DNA of 64,000 nt from positions 2,331,501 to 2,395,500 of the forward strand of contig NZ_CP104992.1 in the NCBI RefSeq assembly GCF_030323265.1, read 5' to 3'. Position numbers and translations under genes: made by a program. Position 1 is the first letter of the stretch. Every line of letters begins with the position of its first letter. Of the stretch, positions 52,291-61,668 are shown in pieces. The notes beneath the pieces were generated by a model. It searched no databases and had not been told where the DNA came from. It worked only from the letters and a program-made list of their open reading frames with translations. This DNA is from Terrirhizobium terrae (GTDB lineage Bacteria; Pseudomonadota; Alphaproteobacteria; Rhizobiales; Rhizobiaceae).

Positions 52291-53568
52291 TTAGTGGATC
52301 CTGCTCCGGCCAACGGAAAGAAGACCAACAGCGAAGCCCCAGATTATCAAGCTGGCAACAAATGTACACGCGATCCAGAATATGCGTCGCGGATATTCTG
52401 CCGCGTCAGCGAGGGTTGGCTTGAGAAAAGTGTCTAGATAAATCAGCTGCTGTTTGCTGATGAACTGTACCTGTTCCAATGACTTTACCGAAGATGCGAA
52501 TTGCTTCTCTGCCAAGCTTTGCTCAAGTTCCAGCTGCGACATGCCGAGTGCGATATTGGCAAGATTGGGCGATGCGTCCATATTTTCAGTCGCCCCCGCC
52601 AGTTCTGCTTTAAGTTGTTCTACTTGCTGTTCCTTTGCCTTGATCTCGCGATCCAGAACACGCATTTGGGGTGCGTTTGTTGATACGGTTACCGACTGCG
52701 AGGCATAACGCTGTTGGAGGCTAAGCAGGTCCTTTTGAACCACACCAAGCAATCCTGTGACCATGCTTGACGAGCCGCCAACGTCGAGGATTCCAGCCTT
52801 GTTACGGGCTGCCTGCAATTGCTCCCGAGCCGCCGTTAGCCGAGCGGCCGCGTGCTCGAGGTTGTTCTGCGCCGTCACAATCACATCTTTCCAGATACGA
52901 TCGTTGACATTATTGACGACCTGTTCCGATGCCTTGACTACTTTCATCAATATTGACTGGGCTTCCTGCGCCGAGAACGCTTTAACAGTAACCGTGACGA
53001 TTCCGCTTTTAGCGCTTACGGCTGTGGTCACCATATGAGACCAATATTTCAAAAGCTCTTCAGCTTTAGCGTCAGTATGAAGTCGTGCCCAGATGTCGAC
53101 TGTTTTGCGCCCGTAGGTTCTCCGCAGTATGTCATTCTCCATAAGCGCAGAAACCATCTCCCCGCTATGAATGAAATTTGTAACTATCAAAGTATCCTGT
53201 ACGATCTTCGCTGTAGGCAGCCCGGTGACTTTTGCCAGTTGGTCTTTGCCTATAGCTGGGGTGGAAGAGCGCACCGTAAGCCTTGTCTCCGATTCATACT
53301 GATCAGAGGCGAAGTAGCCGTAGTAGGCAATTGCGATTAGGTTAGGCGCAATTAAAAGAAGAACAGTCAATAGGACAAAAGCTGCACTGAAGAGGCGATC
53401 AATCATCCGTGGCCGTAAGCCGACTGATTTGAAGAGTGCACTTCTATTTGACGTCGCCAGCCGCAGCTTCCGAGCTGTGACGGACAGCTTTTTTGCAACA
53501 TCGCGGTTGTAATCCAGTGCTCTGCCGCTTGAGCTATGGGAAAGCCCTGCTTCCGATTGGTCGGTCAT
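52291..53568 (-). CDS. Polysaccharide export/chain-length inner-membrane protein (KpsE/Wzz type), copy 1
   Basis: The 425-aa protein has a membrane span near residues 58-85 (LFSAAFVLLTVLLLIAPNLIAIA), then ASDQYESETRLTVRSS. A long coiled-coil region (about 200-360, with repeated LQAARNKAGI and KEQQVEQLKAELAG) precedes a second span near the C-terminus (IFWIACTFVASLIIWGFAVG). This is the PCP-3/KpsE/RkpR layout that links the ABC exporter to the outer-membrane channel. It lies 24 bp after the ATPase gene. A second, shorter relative lies just upstream of the ATPase. Confidence 0.87.
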   Translation of the reverse strand: MTDQSEAGLSHSSSGRALDYNRDVAKKLSVTARKLRLATSNRSALFKSVGLRPRMIDRLFSAAFVLLTVLLLIAPNLIAIAYYGYFASDQYESETRLTVRSSTPAIGKDQLAKVTGLPTAKIVQDTLIVTNFIHSGEMVSALMENDILRRTYGRKTVDIWARLHTDAKAEELLKYWSHMVTTAVSAKSGIVTVTVKAFSAQEAQSILMKVVKASEQVVNNVNDRIWKDVIVTAQNNLEHAAARLTAAREQLQAARNKAGILDVGGSSSMVTGLLGVVQKDLLSLQQRYASQSVTVSTNAPQMRVLDREIKAKEQQVEQLKAELAGATENMDASPNLANIALGMSQLELEQSLAEKQFASSVKSLEQVQFISKQQLIYLDTFLKPTLADAAEYPRRIFWIACTFVASLIIWGFAVGLLSVGRSRIH

Positions 53569-53592
53569 CGCGAACCGTGTGCTCCCTTACGC

Positions 53593-54246
53593 CTACCTGT
53601 TTAAGCGATAGTAGGCTTCGATTGCAGGCTCAACAGTTTCGAAAACCATCAGCCTGCCGTCCACTAGAACCATCGCTCGGTCGCAATAACTCTTGATCGT
53701 GTCCATACCATGCGAAATCATTATCACATCTGCATTTTTTCTTCTGTTTTCAAATGCAATTCTGCACCGCTCTTGAAAGCGTGCATCCCCTACCGCCGTT
53801 ATTTCATCGACGAGATAGCATTCGAATTCTATCGCCATCGAAAGCCCAAAGGCTAGGCGAGCATTCATGCCGGACGAATACGTTCTCACCGGGGCATTGA
53901 TGTAATCTCCCAACTCGGCGAATTCCTCTACAAAGCGGCTGACGCGAACGGGGTCCTCACCATAGGCACGTGCTACGAAATTCAGATTGTCTCTGCCTGT
54001 CATGTTCGGGTGAAATCCGCCGGAAAAACCAAGCGGCCATGAAACACGCACGTCTTTTTTTATGGATCCAGAATTCGGCAGAATGGTGCCCGCAATCATT
54101 CGCATGGTTGTCGATTTTCCGGCGCCATTGACACCCAAAAGTCCGTACGAATAGCCGGATTGAAAATCGACAGTCACCCTATCAAGGATGACTTTGCGGT
54201 GCTGCTGCGTCTTGAAAAACTTGGAAACATTCGTAAAGCGGATCAT
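53593..54246 (-). CDS. ABC transporter ATPase for polysaccharide export (KpsT/Wzt-short type)
   Basis: The 217-aa ATPase has Walker A LLGVNGAGKSTTMRMIAG near residue 35, signature YSSGMNARLAFGLSM near 130 and Walker B ECYLVDEITAVGD near 150. It ends soon after the core, without the C-terminal carbohydrate-binding domain of long Wzt proteins, as in KpsT. It pairs with the KpsM-type permease at 48010-48825. It is flanked on both sides by KpsE-like genes. Confidence 0.93.
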   Translation of the reverse strand: MIRFTNVSKFFKTQQHRKVILDRVTVDFQSGYSYGLLGVNGAGKSTTMRMIAGTILPNSGSIKKDVRVSWPLGFSGGFHPNMTGRDNLNFVARAYGEDPVRVSRFVEEFAELGDYINAPVRTYSSGMNARLAFGLSMAIEFECYLVDEITAVGDARFQERCRIAFENRRKNADVIMISHGMDTIKSYCDRAMVLVDGRLMVFETVEPAIEAYYRLNR

Positions 54247-54342
54247 TTCCTACAATAGTCCTTGCACAAGGCTTCGAGGGAGGGCTTCTTCCATTGCAGG
54301 AGCCGTCCGTCTTATCGGGCATTCCTCTGCCAAGTTTGCGCT

Positions 54343-55613
54343 CTAAAGCTTGTGGTCCTCAATTGACGCCCAAAGCAACATCAACGTGGCCCAAGCCACT
54401 ACCAGCGCCAGTCCAATGAAAAGAGGTGTAGAGATCCGTTTGGGATACAGGGCTTCCTCTGGTATGGTCGGATGGACGAAGACCATTACGTAAAGCGCCT
54501 TGCGAAGCGATGCTGCAAACGCAGAGTCATAATTGTTGCGAGACGCCTGATAAAGGTTTTCCGCAACCAGCCTATCCGTTTCAAGCTTTGAGAAAGAGAG
54601 AATTGCGTTAGCTATGCTTGCATCTTCAGGACCTGTAAGCTGGCTTCGTAAATCTTCGATCTGATTGTCCAGACTTCCTCGAGCACGAACCAGTTGATCG
54701 TAAGCTGGCGACCCCTCGGCTCCAGATGTCTTTAAAACAAAGAGCCTTGTTTCCAGTTTTAGCCTCTCAGCCATCAATCCAGTCAGCAATTTTCCGGTTT
54801 CATTCGCTTGGATCTCCGGGCTTAGCAAACCCGCGCTTTGCTGAAAGCGGTTTAATGCAGTGAGAGAATCCGAATAGAGCTTTCCTGTTCTCTCCACTTC
54901 TCCGCTTATGCTCGCGATCATATCACGCTGCGCACGCTTGTTGAGCTCATTGATAAGCTGCTCGCTTTCCGCGAGAATTGCCTCCGCCAGCAGTTTTGCA
55001 TCATCCGGTTTGAAGGCTCTGACTTTCAGAGTGATGATACCGGATGGCCCGTCGATATAGGCCGTCACCTGATCCTGCCAATAATCTAGGAATTCTTCCG
55101 TCGATTTCGGTTCATCGAAGCGCGAAAAAAATCGATCTCAGGGCCCGTAAACATTGATCGATAATCAAGCTTCTTCCCTATCCGTTCAAGGAGTTCGTGG
55201 GAGTGGATGAAGCTTGTAACGACGAAGGCATCTTGGCTCGCTGAACTCAGACTGAGTACATCGCTGTCGACATTGTCTTTTGAGTTTTGCTCGGCGAGTG
55301 ATCTGACTGCAAATCTTGCTTCCGCAGTATATTGATCACTTGCAATGAACGCGAAGTAGTAAAGTATGACGCAGAATGGAATGAGAACTATCGCTAAGAA
55401 GGAGGCAGCGCGGATAGGTGGCTTGCCTCCTGTAGATGTTGCCAGGACTTCATCATCTACAGAGCTCAGGGTAATTACATCGTTGCGATCTGCCTTCCGA
55501 ACAGCGTTCTGTTTTCGCCAAGGAGTTAGTGAAAGGAGACCTGCCGGCTTCATAGTTGCCGGCCGATTCGAGGTGTCTTTTTCTGCAATCTTGGTCGACC
55601 TGCTAGTGCGCAT
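54343..55613 (-). CDS. KpsE/Wzz-type export protein, copy 2 (frameshifted)
   Basis: The N-terminal half has a cytoplasmic tail of about 65 residues, a membrane span (FLAIVLIPFCVILYYFAFIA) and ASDQYTAEARFAVRSLAEQ. The C-terminal half has the coiled coil and a last span (LFIGLALVVAWATLMLLWAS). The two lie in different frames. Adding one T to the T7 run (plus-strand A7, 55125-55131) joins EIDFF to SRFDEPKSTEEFLDYWQDQVTAY and gives about 423 aa. It shares the ASDQY and ALYPKRI-type motifs with copy 1 (ASDQYESE, EYPRRI) but is clearly diverged. It starts inside the end of the upstream gene (11-bp overlap). Confidence 0.85.
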
Positions 55614-56667
55614 CTTCGTTCCATGAGTTCGGACGGGCCGACATCATCGCCTGCCTGACATAGTGGTCAAAAATAAGGTCCTCTTCTAGCATCAGCTCCG
55701 CAAGCGGCAGCATTCGCAGCCTGTCAGCTAGCTCCTTGAGCAGCATTTGCTGCGGTGGAATAACGAGCTCGTCTGTCGGAATGCCCAGCATTTCTCCGAC
55801 GGCTTGCCGAAAAGAGGCCGCATCCTGGTGGTGGCCGACGACCGTAAATTGCGAGAGGAGATCAATCGCTGGAGCTATCTCACGCCGCGTTATCCGCTGC
55901 TCCGGCGTGGTGGTCGTGAGTTGCCTCGTAATTGGCGAGGAAAGAACGCTAGTTACTTTGCTTGGCGCCTTTTTGAGAAGAGATCGAAGTGTACCTAGAT
56001 CATCGAGATCGGCTTCGGCGAAATATTCTGCTGCAGTTCCGAGAATAAGTCTGTCGCGTTCGCCTATAAATGAAATCGGCGTCTTTGCCATGCGCTTCAA
56101 CAGAAATATTCGCACGGCCATCTCGTAATAAGGGTCAGGCAGCATAACGATGCCCTCGAAGCCCTTGGCCAAAAATTCTTCGTAATTGCGCATCAACAGA
56201 CGTCCGCTCAAGTATATAGAGCCAACGGCATTGAGATGGAAAACCTGCAGTGTTGTCTCGTGGCCGAGGCGCTCAGAAGCAAAAAGCTCATACTGAAAGA
56301 ACCGGCCGCAGTGCTGGTCGAAACGGATCATCGGTAATAACTGCGTCTCCAGCCTAACGATTTTGCGAGGCAACGGAGAGATACCGATGAGGCGTTTATA
56401 AATAAGAAGATGTGACTTCGCGTCATGGATCATCAGCCCTTTGCGATCTGCGAGGTGCGGAATGACAGCGTCGTCGAGTCGAAAGCCGACCATTCCAGTC
56501 TCGTGGCGTCCAGATGCTGCAACCTGGGGCCTTACATCGTTGCAAGCAAATACACCAATCTCTCCGTTCTCATCCGAGACACGAATATGAGGGATTTCGG
56601 AAAATCCATCTGGAATCAGATAACCGCCAACTAAGCCACCGTGGTCAAACTCGATATTAAAAAGCAT
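55603..56667 (-). CDS. Unknown protein at the head of the export operon
   Basis: The 354-aa soluble protein is not recognised. The first 100 residues are beta-rich (GGYLIPDGFSEIPHIRVSDENGEIGVFACNDVRPQVAAS, RHETGMVGFRLDDAVIPHL). I have seen similar N-terminal modules fused to rhizobial glycosyltransferases or sulfotransferases. The middle (FFQYELFASERLGHETTLQVFHLNAVGSIYLSGRLLMRNYEEFLAKG) is helical, and the C-terminus has paired Leu-rich helices (LLKELADRLRMLPLAELMLEEDLIFD). No membrane span or signal peptide is seen. It is translationally coupled to the KpsE-like copy 2 (11-bp overlap), so it should act in assembly, modification or timing of the polysaccharide. Confidence 0.8.
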   Translation of the reverse strand: MLFNIEFDHGGLVGGYLIPDGFSEIPHIRVSDENGEIGVFACNDVRPQVAASGRHETGMVGFRLDDAVIPHLADRKGLMIHDAKSHLLIYKRLIGISPLPRKIVRLETQLLPMIRFDQHCGRFFQYELFASERLGHETTLQVFHLNAVGSIYLSGRLLMRNYEEFLAKGFEGIVMLPDPYYEMAVRIFLLKRMAKTPISFIGERDRLILGTAAEYFAEADLDDLGTLRSLLKKAPSKVTSVLSSPITRQLTTTTPEQRITRREIAPAIDLLSQFTVVGHHQDAASFRQAVGEMLGIPTDELVIPPQQMLLKELADRLRMLPLAELMLEEDLIFDHYVRQAMMSARPNSWNEDAH

Positions 56668-57181
56668 TTTTGCCCCAGTAAACGCTGCGGCGATGGGCCT
56701 TAACCAAGGTTTTTCTATGCGGCGTCATTTGGTGGCGTAACGGCACATAATCAATATCGTGCAAGCTTTCAAACAAGGGGTTTGCGTCCTTCGCGCCGGA
56801 TTCGTGTCACGAGGGCTTAGATAAGATGCCACGGTGCCGGAAACCCGGATCTCTGTTGCCTGGCGCTCTCGGCAATCGCATCACTGCTCCAATGATAATA
56901 TACCCCAAATGAAGCGTGCCCGCGGCTCGACCGTCAGACATCGAGGAATCACTCTCACTCCGGGAATGATCAGCAGTCGTTAGAGCAAAAAATGCCAAGT
57001 GATGAAAGCTTCAGCACGACACTGCTCATCATTTCGGCGGCCGCTCCGTTTCTACTTTTTCTCACCGGACACCAGCTAAGCTCATCTCCGACTGCCCCTT
57101 AAAACAAGAGTCGCAGGCCTTTTTGATATAGCGCGGGCAGATCCGTCATCTCATGAGAAACCGCTTTCCGAAGTTGGTGTG
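56668..57181. other. 514-bp intergenic region upstream of the export operon
   Basis: No supported gene: the only frame (56807-56998, minus) is 63 codons without an RBS. It should contain the promoter of the minus-strand export operon; I see no distinct operator, repeat or RNA. Confidence 0.45.
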
Positions 57182-58027
57182 TCAGACCATCGATGCGATC
57201 GGCCGGCTGGCAAAAACGGAAAAACACGGCCCGCCAGGGTGATCAGGAGTATCGTGTGCGACCTCGATGTCGGTGAAACCTAACGCGGAAAGCAAACGGA
57301 GGATATCCTCTTTGTTCATCCAGTAGTGTCGGTCTTTCATGCCACCACAGAATGCTTTGGTTTCATTCGCGTTGAAATAGCGGCGCTCATGATAGGTCAC
57401 TGGAATGCCGTCAATAACGCGATCTGTCGTGCTCCCGCTGAAGGCTTGTCGCCGAACATCGGTGTGAGGCATGGCTGTGTCTGAAAAGTAATGTGTCCAA
57501 AGGTAGATCTTGTCGCACCGAGCCGACAGATTTTTTAGAAATAGGCCTGGATCCGCCATATGATAAAGGACGCCTGAAGCAACGCCCAAATCATACCGGC
57601 TTTCAGTCGTCTCTAGCCACTTGAGCGCGTCACCTAGATGAAAGCGTGCGCGATCTATATGAAGGATCTCCTTGGAAACCAAGCATCGCAAAAAACACTG
57701 TTTGTTGGCTTCGATTGCGTCGATCAGCAATGGGTTCTGCTGGTTAAGCATATAGGTATGCATGCCCTCCAGCGGCCCAATCTCCAAGATCCGCTTGTCG
57801 ACAATCGAGCCGGAACGCTCAAGTGCCCAGACAATTCGGCCGTCAGCATATAGTGGATGAGTGCCTGCTAGAACCTGCGCAGATGGAGGAAAGGCTGAAT
57901 TCCATCCTGTTAATGTGTCGATCGCATTCTGCGGCGTCGGCGCATCTTGGCAATACTGCTCGAAAAATGAGTCACCTGGTTCGACGCGGGACGCTCGCTT
58001 CCGATCAAAGAATCTTCTGAAACGCAT
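57182..58027 (-). CDS. SAM-dependent methyltransferase (DUF1698-like)
   Basis: The 281-aa protein has motif I RILEIGPLEGMHTYML near residue 78 and YDLGVASGVLYHMADPGLFLKNLS near 145. A cap region (HYFSDTAMPHTDVRRQAFSG, YHERRYFNANETKAFCGGM) resembles the DUF1698/Methyltransf_9-like class. Probable sugar or lipid-linked-sugar O-methyltransferase of the surface polysaccharide. It starts at ATG 58027 and is separated from the next gene by 514 bp, so it may be its own transcript. Confidence 0.8.
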   Translation of the reverse strand: MRFRRFFDRKRASRVEPGDSFFEQYCQDAPTPQNAIDTLTGWNSAFPPSAQVLAGTHPLYADGRIVWALERSGSIVDKRILEIGPLEGMHTYMLNQQNPLLIDAIEANKQCFLRCLVSKEILHIDRARFHLGDALKWLETTESRYDLGVASGVLYHMADPGLFLKNLSARCDKIYLWTHYFSDTAMPHTDVRRQAFSGSTTDRVIDGIPVTYHERRYFNANETKAFCGGMKDRHYWMNKEDILRLLSALGFTDIEVAHDTPDHPGGPCFSVFASRPIASMV

Positions 58028-58572
58028 TGATTCATCCTGTTAAGACTCGCCGGTAACTCGGCTCTTGGCAAAGTCGACATAGTCTTCACAAGCTGCAAAC
58101 GCAATATGCTCGCACTGACCGCTTTCTCGATGGGGCGACATTGTGCGTCAAGATCAAACATGGGGCGCAACTGCTTGCAACAAGCGGTGTCGCGGCAGAA
58201 TTGTTGCTAGTGCACAGCGCCGCGCTGATCTATCAGACCGAAGCCGAGTCACTGAAATAGAAATAGATGCTTTTGAAACGCTGTAGCGCCAAAAATGCAG
58301 AGTGAAACGCACGTTTGTTGCCCGACTTTAACGCGGTTTCAGGCTCATCCTCGTATGCTACGTGCTGGTGGTTCGAGTTGCTCTACGGAAGCCGTCATCG
58401 ATCCTATCGCTGATAGCAAGGTCGATCGCTAGTTTGCGCTGGACTTTTGCCTCAAAGGAAGCGGTACTTGAACACAAGGCAAAGCCAGCGGTTGGCGCCT
58501 GCCTTCGCCCGGACCTCGGGCTTCACTCAGTGCAAGGCCGGATATCCTGGCTGGAATTGAGTGGAGAACACG
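58028..58572. other. 545-bp region between polysaccharide genes and the recombinase module
   Basis: No supported gene; one plus-strand frame (58362-58592) of 76 codons lacks an RBS and merges into the DUF3489 gene region in another frame. It marks the change from AT-rich island genes to the GC-rich recombinase module. Confidence 0.45.
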
Positions 58573-58929
58573 ATGGCATCGCCAACAGGTGAAAATGTTT
58601 CCGACATAGCTCCGGTCGCCGGCGCGGCAATTCTGCGGTCTCCGCTGAAAGCCGCAGCTCTGAAAGCCAATCGCCGGCCGGCAACCAAATCCAAGAGGAA
58701 TCAACTCCTCGCTTTGATCGCAAAGCCAGCCGGTACAAAGATCTCGGTCCTCACCGAGCGTCTCGGCTGGCAGGCGCATACCGTCCGCGCCGCGTTGTCG
58801 AGGCTGCGCAAACAAGGGCATAGCATCCTTGCCACTAAGGCGCCGAAGACGGGCGAAGCCGTTTACCGGCTCGTGCCGCCGACGCAGGGGAATGTCGATG
58901 ATCCCCAAGTCGCGGCATCGGAGGTCTGA
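58573..58929 (+). CDS. DUF3489 domain protein
   Basis: The 118-aa basic protein has the DUF3489 pattern at residues about 35-95: KRNQLLALIAKPAGTKISVLTERLGWQAHTVRAALSRLRKQGHSI. This is a winged-helix-like unit of unknown function. It is the first of three genes (DUF3489, DUF2924, recombinase) that commonly travel together in alphaproteobacterial elements. ATG 58573 follows GTGGAG; the frame opens earlier at GTG 58561. The next gene starts 6 bp after the stop. Confidence 0.85.
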   Translation: MASPTGENVSDIAPVAGAAILRSPLKAAALKANRRPATKSKRNQLLALIAKPAGTKISVLTERLGWQAHTVRAALSRLRKQGHSILATKAPKTGEAVYRLVPPTQGNVDDPQVAASEV

Positions 58930-58935
58930 GGCGCG

Positions 58936-59373
58936 ATGGACTCCGAACCGACGAAAACATCGTTCGATATGCTTGATCGCGAAATGTGCCTCAAGCACTG
59001 GAAAACGCAATTCGGCTATGGGCCACCGAAATATGCCTCCGTGGAATTCATGAGAAAGGTATTTGCTTATGAGGCGCAGGTGGCCGCTTTCGGTGGCCAC
59101 TCGCGGGCTGTCCGGAACGTCCTTAAAGCCTGCTTGAAGGAGGCCGGGCGAGGGAAGGCGAAAGCTGACGCGAAAGCCATCCCTTCTCCCGCAGCCTTGC
59201 GACCCGGAGCTCATCTGGTTCGGGAGTGGAACGGCCGCATCCATCAGGTCGAGGTCACGACGAATGGCTTCCAGATGGACGGTAAGCAGTATGGCTCGCT
59301 TACTGCCATCGCGCGCAAAATCACCGGGGCGGCGTGGTCCGGTCCGAGATTCTTCGGGTTGGCCAAGACATGA
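58936..59373 (+). CDS. DUF2924 domain protein
   Basis: The 145-aa basic protein has the DUF2924 C-terminal pattern LVREWNGRIHQVEVTTNGFQ, then YGSLTAIARKITGAAWSGPRFFGL (residues about 90-143). DUF2924 proteins are nearly always encoded just before a large serine recombinase, and may be accessory DNA-binding factors for it. Its stop overlaps the recombinase ATG (ATGA), showing translational coupling. Confidence 0.9.
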   Translation: MDSEPTKTSFDMLDREMCLKHWKTQFGYGPPKYASVEFMRKVFAYEAQVAAFGGHSRAVRNVLKACLKEAGRGKAKADAKAIPSPAALRPGAHLVREWNGRIHQVEVTTNGFQMDGKQYGSLTAIARKITGAAWSGPRFFGLAKT

Positions 59374-61123
59374 AGACCATTCGCTGCGCAATCTACACCC
59401 GGAAATCCTCCGAGGAGGGGCTTGGTCAGGAATTCAACTCACTGGATGCGCAGCGGGAGGCCTGCGCATCCTATATCGCCAGCCAGAAGCATGAGGGCTG
59501 GGTGTTGGTGCCCGCCTACTATGATGACGGAGGCATATCCGGAGGCACCTTGGAACGGGCGGGATTGAAGCGCCTGTTAAAGGACATCGATGCCGGAGTG
59601 ATCGACCAGATCGTGGTCTACAAGATCGACCGGTTGACGCGATCGCTGGCTGACTTCGCCAAACTTGTCGAGCGCCTAGATAAAGCGAATGCCTCCTTTG
59701 TCTCGGTCACTCAGTCCTTCAACACCGCCACCAGCATGGGCCGGCTGACATTGAACGTGCTCCTCTCCTTCGCGCAGTTCGAGCGCGAAGTGACGGCTGA
59801 GCGCATCCGGGACAAGATTGCCGCCTCCAAGCGAAAGGGGCTCTGGATGGGAGGGCAGGTGCCTCTCGGCTACGAGCCTGATGGCCGGTCCCTGAAGATC
59901 ATCGAGGAGGAGGCGGAGACGGTGAGGCGCATCTTCGACCTGTATCTCGAGCTTGGTTCGATCTACGCGGTCAGGGGAGCGGCAAAGGACTTGGGCCTGC
60001 GTACCAAAGCCCGCCCGAGAATGGGGGCCAAGAAATACCGCAAGGAAGAGGATCAGGACGCAAAGGTCGTCAAACGCCCTGCCGCAACTGTTATCGGGCC
60101 GGCGCCATTTGGGGTGACCAACATCCACTACATCCTGACCAACCCGGTATATGCCGGGCGCATTCGGCATAGGGATCAGTGGCACGATGGCAATCATCCC
60201 GCGATCATCGACCCCGACCTATGGGATGCAGTCCAGGAAAAGCTCACCGCTTTCGCTGCCCGGTCACGCGGCGTGAGCCATATCGCCAAGATGTCGCTGC
60301 TGGCCGGAAAACTCCATGATGACAGCGGCGATTACTTCACGCCGAGCCATGCCCAAAAGAGGGGTATCCGCTTTCGCTATTATGTGTCCAACCGACTGAT
60401 GAGCGGAAAACAGACGGATGCGTCGGTAAAGGATCGGGGATGGAGGCTGCCGGCGCCGATGCTCGAAAGTCAGCTCGCCGAAGCAATAGTGCATCACTTG
60501 ATCGATCGATTGCCGAGGATCTCGCTCTCACCCTGTCGGTCGATGAGATCGAACGTGTAAAGCACCGCCTCGAAACTCTCGCAGGCGGCATCGAAGGCTA
60601 CCTGCCTGTGATCCTCAAATGCCTTGAGAAAGCAACGATCATGCAGGGCAGGGTCGATCTGGTTCTCATTGATCAATGCGTAGCCGAACTCATCGAGGTT
60701 CCTATGGATTGCATCAATCCAGCGACCTTGTCCTTCTCCGCCAGCTTCCAGTACCGCAAGCGCGGTGTCGAAACGAAGTTGATCATCGGTGCGGGAGCCA
60801 TCAAATCACGCGACGAAATTTTGACCCGCAACATTGCCAAGGCGCAGCAATTCTATGATGCGATCAAGCAGGGGCGGGGCTTCGACGAAATCGCTAAATC
60901 AGAAAATCTCTCCACGCGCCGGGTGATGCAGATCATCGATCTGGCCTTCTTGGCGCCAGCCATCGTCCAGTCGATCGTGACAGGCGAGCAGCCGCTTTCC
61001 CTGACGACCAAATGGCTGTCGAATAACTCCATGCCATCGGACTGGCTGGCTCAGCGCCGAGATCGTCGCCGCTCTCTGAGCGCACCCGCACTCGCATCGA
61101 TTGATAAAAGCATCGGCGTCTGA
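59370..61123 (+). CDS. Large serine recombinase (frameshifted)
   Basis: The resolvase domain at residues 1-150 has IYTRKSSEEG with the catalytic Ser, DDGGISGGTLERAGLKRLL, YKIDRLTRSLADF and LNVLLSFAQFEREVTAERIRDKI. The recombinase domain (about 170-290, PLGYEPDGRSLKIIEEEAETVRRIF, YILTNPVYAGRI) and a C-terminal helical region follow. The frame breaks near 60500-60515 (ATCGATCGATT); adding one base joins VHHLI to SIAEDLALTLS and gives about 584 aa. Serine recombinases integrate and excise phages and islands. It ends about 170 bp from tRNA-Gln and is the likely mobility gene of the island. Confidence 0.9.
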
Positions 61124-61294
61124 TGCAGCTTCCTCGAACTGTAAGTTTCGACATGGCGGGGAGAGACTGGGGCTAAGAAATGCAGGTCATTCTAGGCCGC
61201 CAGCAGTCTCAGGCGCTTCCTTAGTGAGGCAAGCCACTGAAGTTTCGACACAATTTTGCGCCGTATGTAAGTCTATCTGGGAAAAGAAGAAGAT

Positions 61295-61368
61295 TGGCTG
61301 GGGAACCTGGATTCGAACCAAGATTAACGGAGTCAGAGTCCGTCGTTCTACCGTTGAACTATTCCCCA
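61295..61368 (-). tRNA. tRNA-Gln (anticodon CTG)
   Basis: Read on the minus strand: TGGGGAA acceptor, D arm, anticodon loop CTCTGAC with CTG, T arm with GGTTCGAATCC, and encoded CCA (plus strand TGG 61295-61297), discriminator G73. Length 74 nt with CCA. Its 3' end faces the recombinase, the usual orientation for a tRNA-linked island. Confidence 0.95.
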
Positions 61369-61668
61369 GCAGGAAACGGCTTGTGGCCGGCTCATCGGTG
61401 TGCGGCGCTTATAGCCAAACCTTCGCGACTTGCAAATACCCTTTCCGAAATTTTTTCGCGGTGCTCTTTGTGGGCTGCCAAGCCCGGGCGAGGGGCATAT
61501 GCAGGGCCCTGATAAAGGGTGAAGTCCAGGCCTGGCCGATGCTTCGTCTGCTTCCGAAAAAGGCGGTTGGCGAATGGCGCCCACGCTGTTATCCTTGAGA
61601 CAACGAAGCAATCAGACGCCGCAGCGTCCCTTTTCAGGTGGTGCGCGGCGAGATGGACAGAACGACCA

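Noticed and set aside
58429..59391. 320-codon minus-strand frame opposite DUF3489/DUF2924
   Set aside because: Both plus-strand genes match known domain families and are coupled to the recombinase; the minus frame matches nothing.
28696..61368. Insertion sequences within the island
   Set aside because: No transposase motif or paired terminal repeats with target duplication were recognised.
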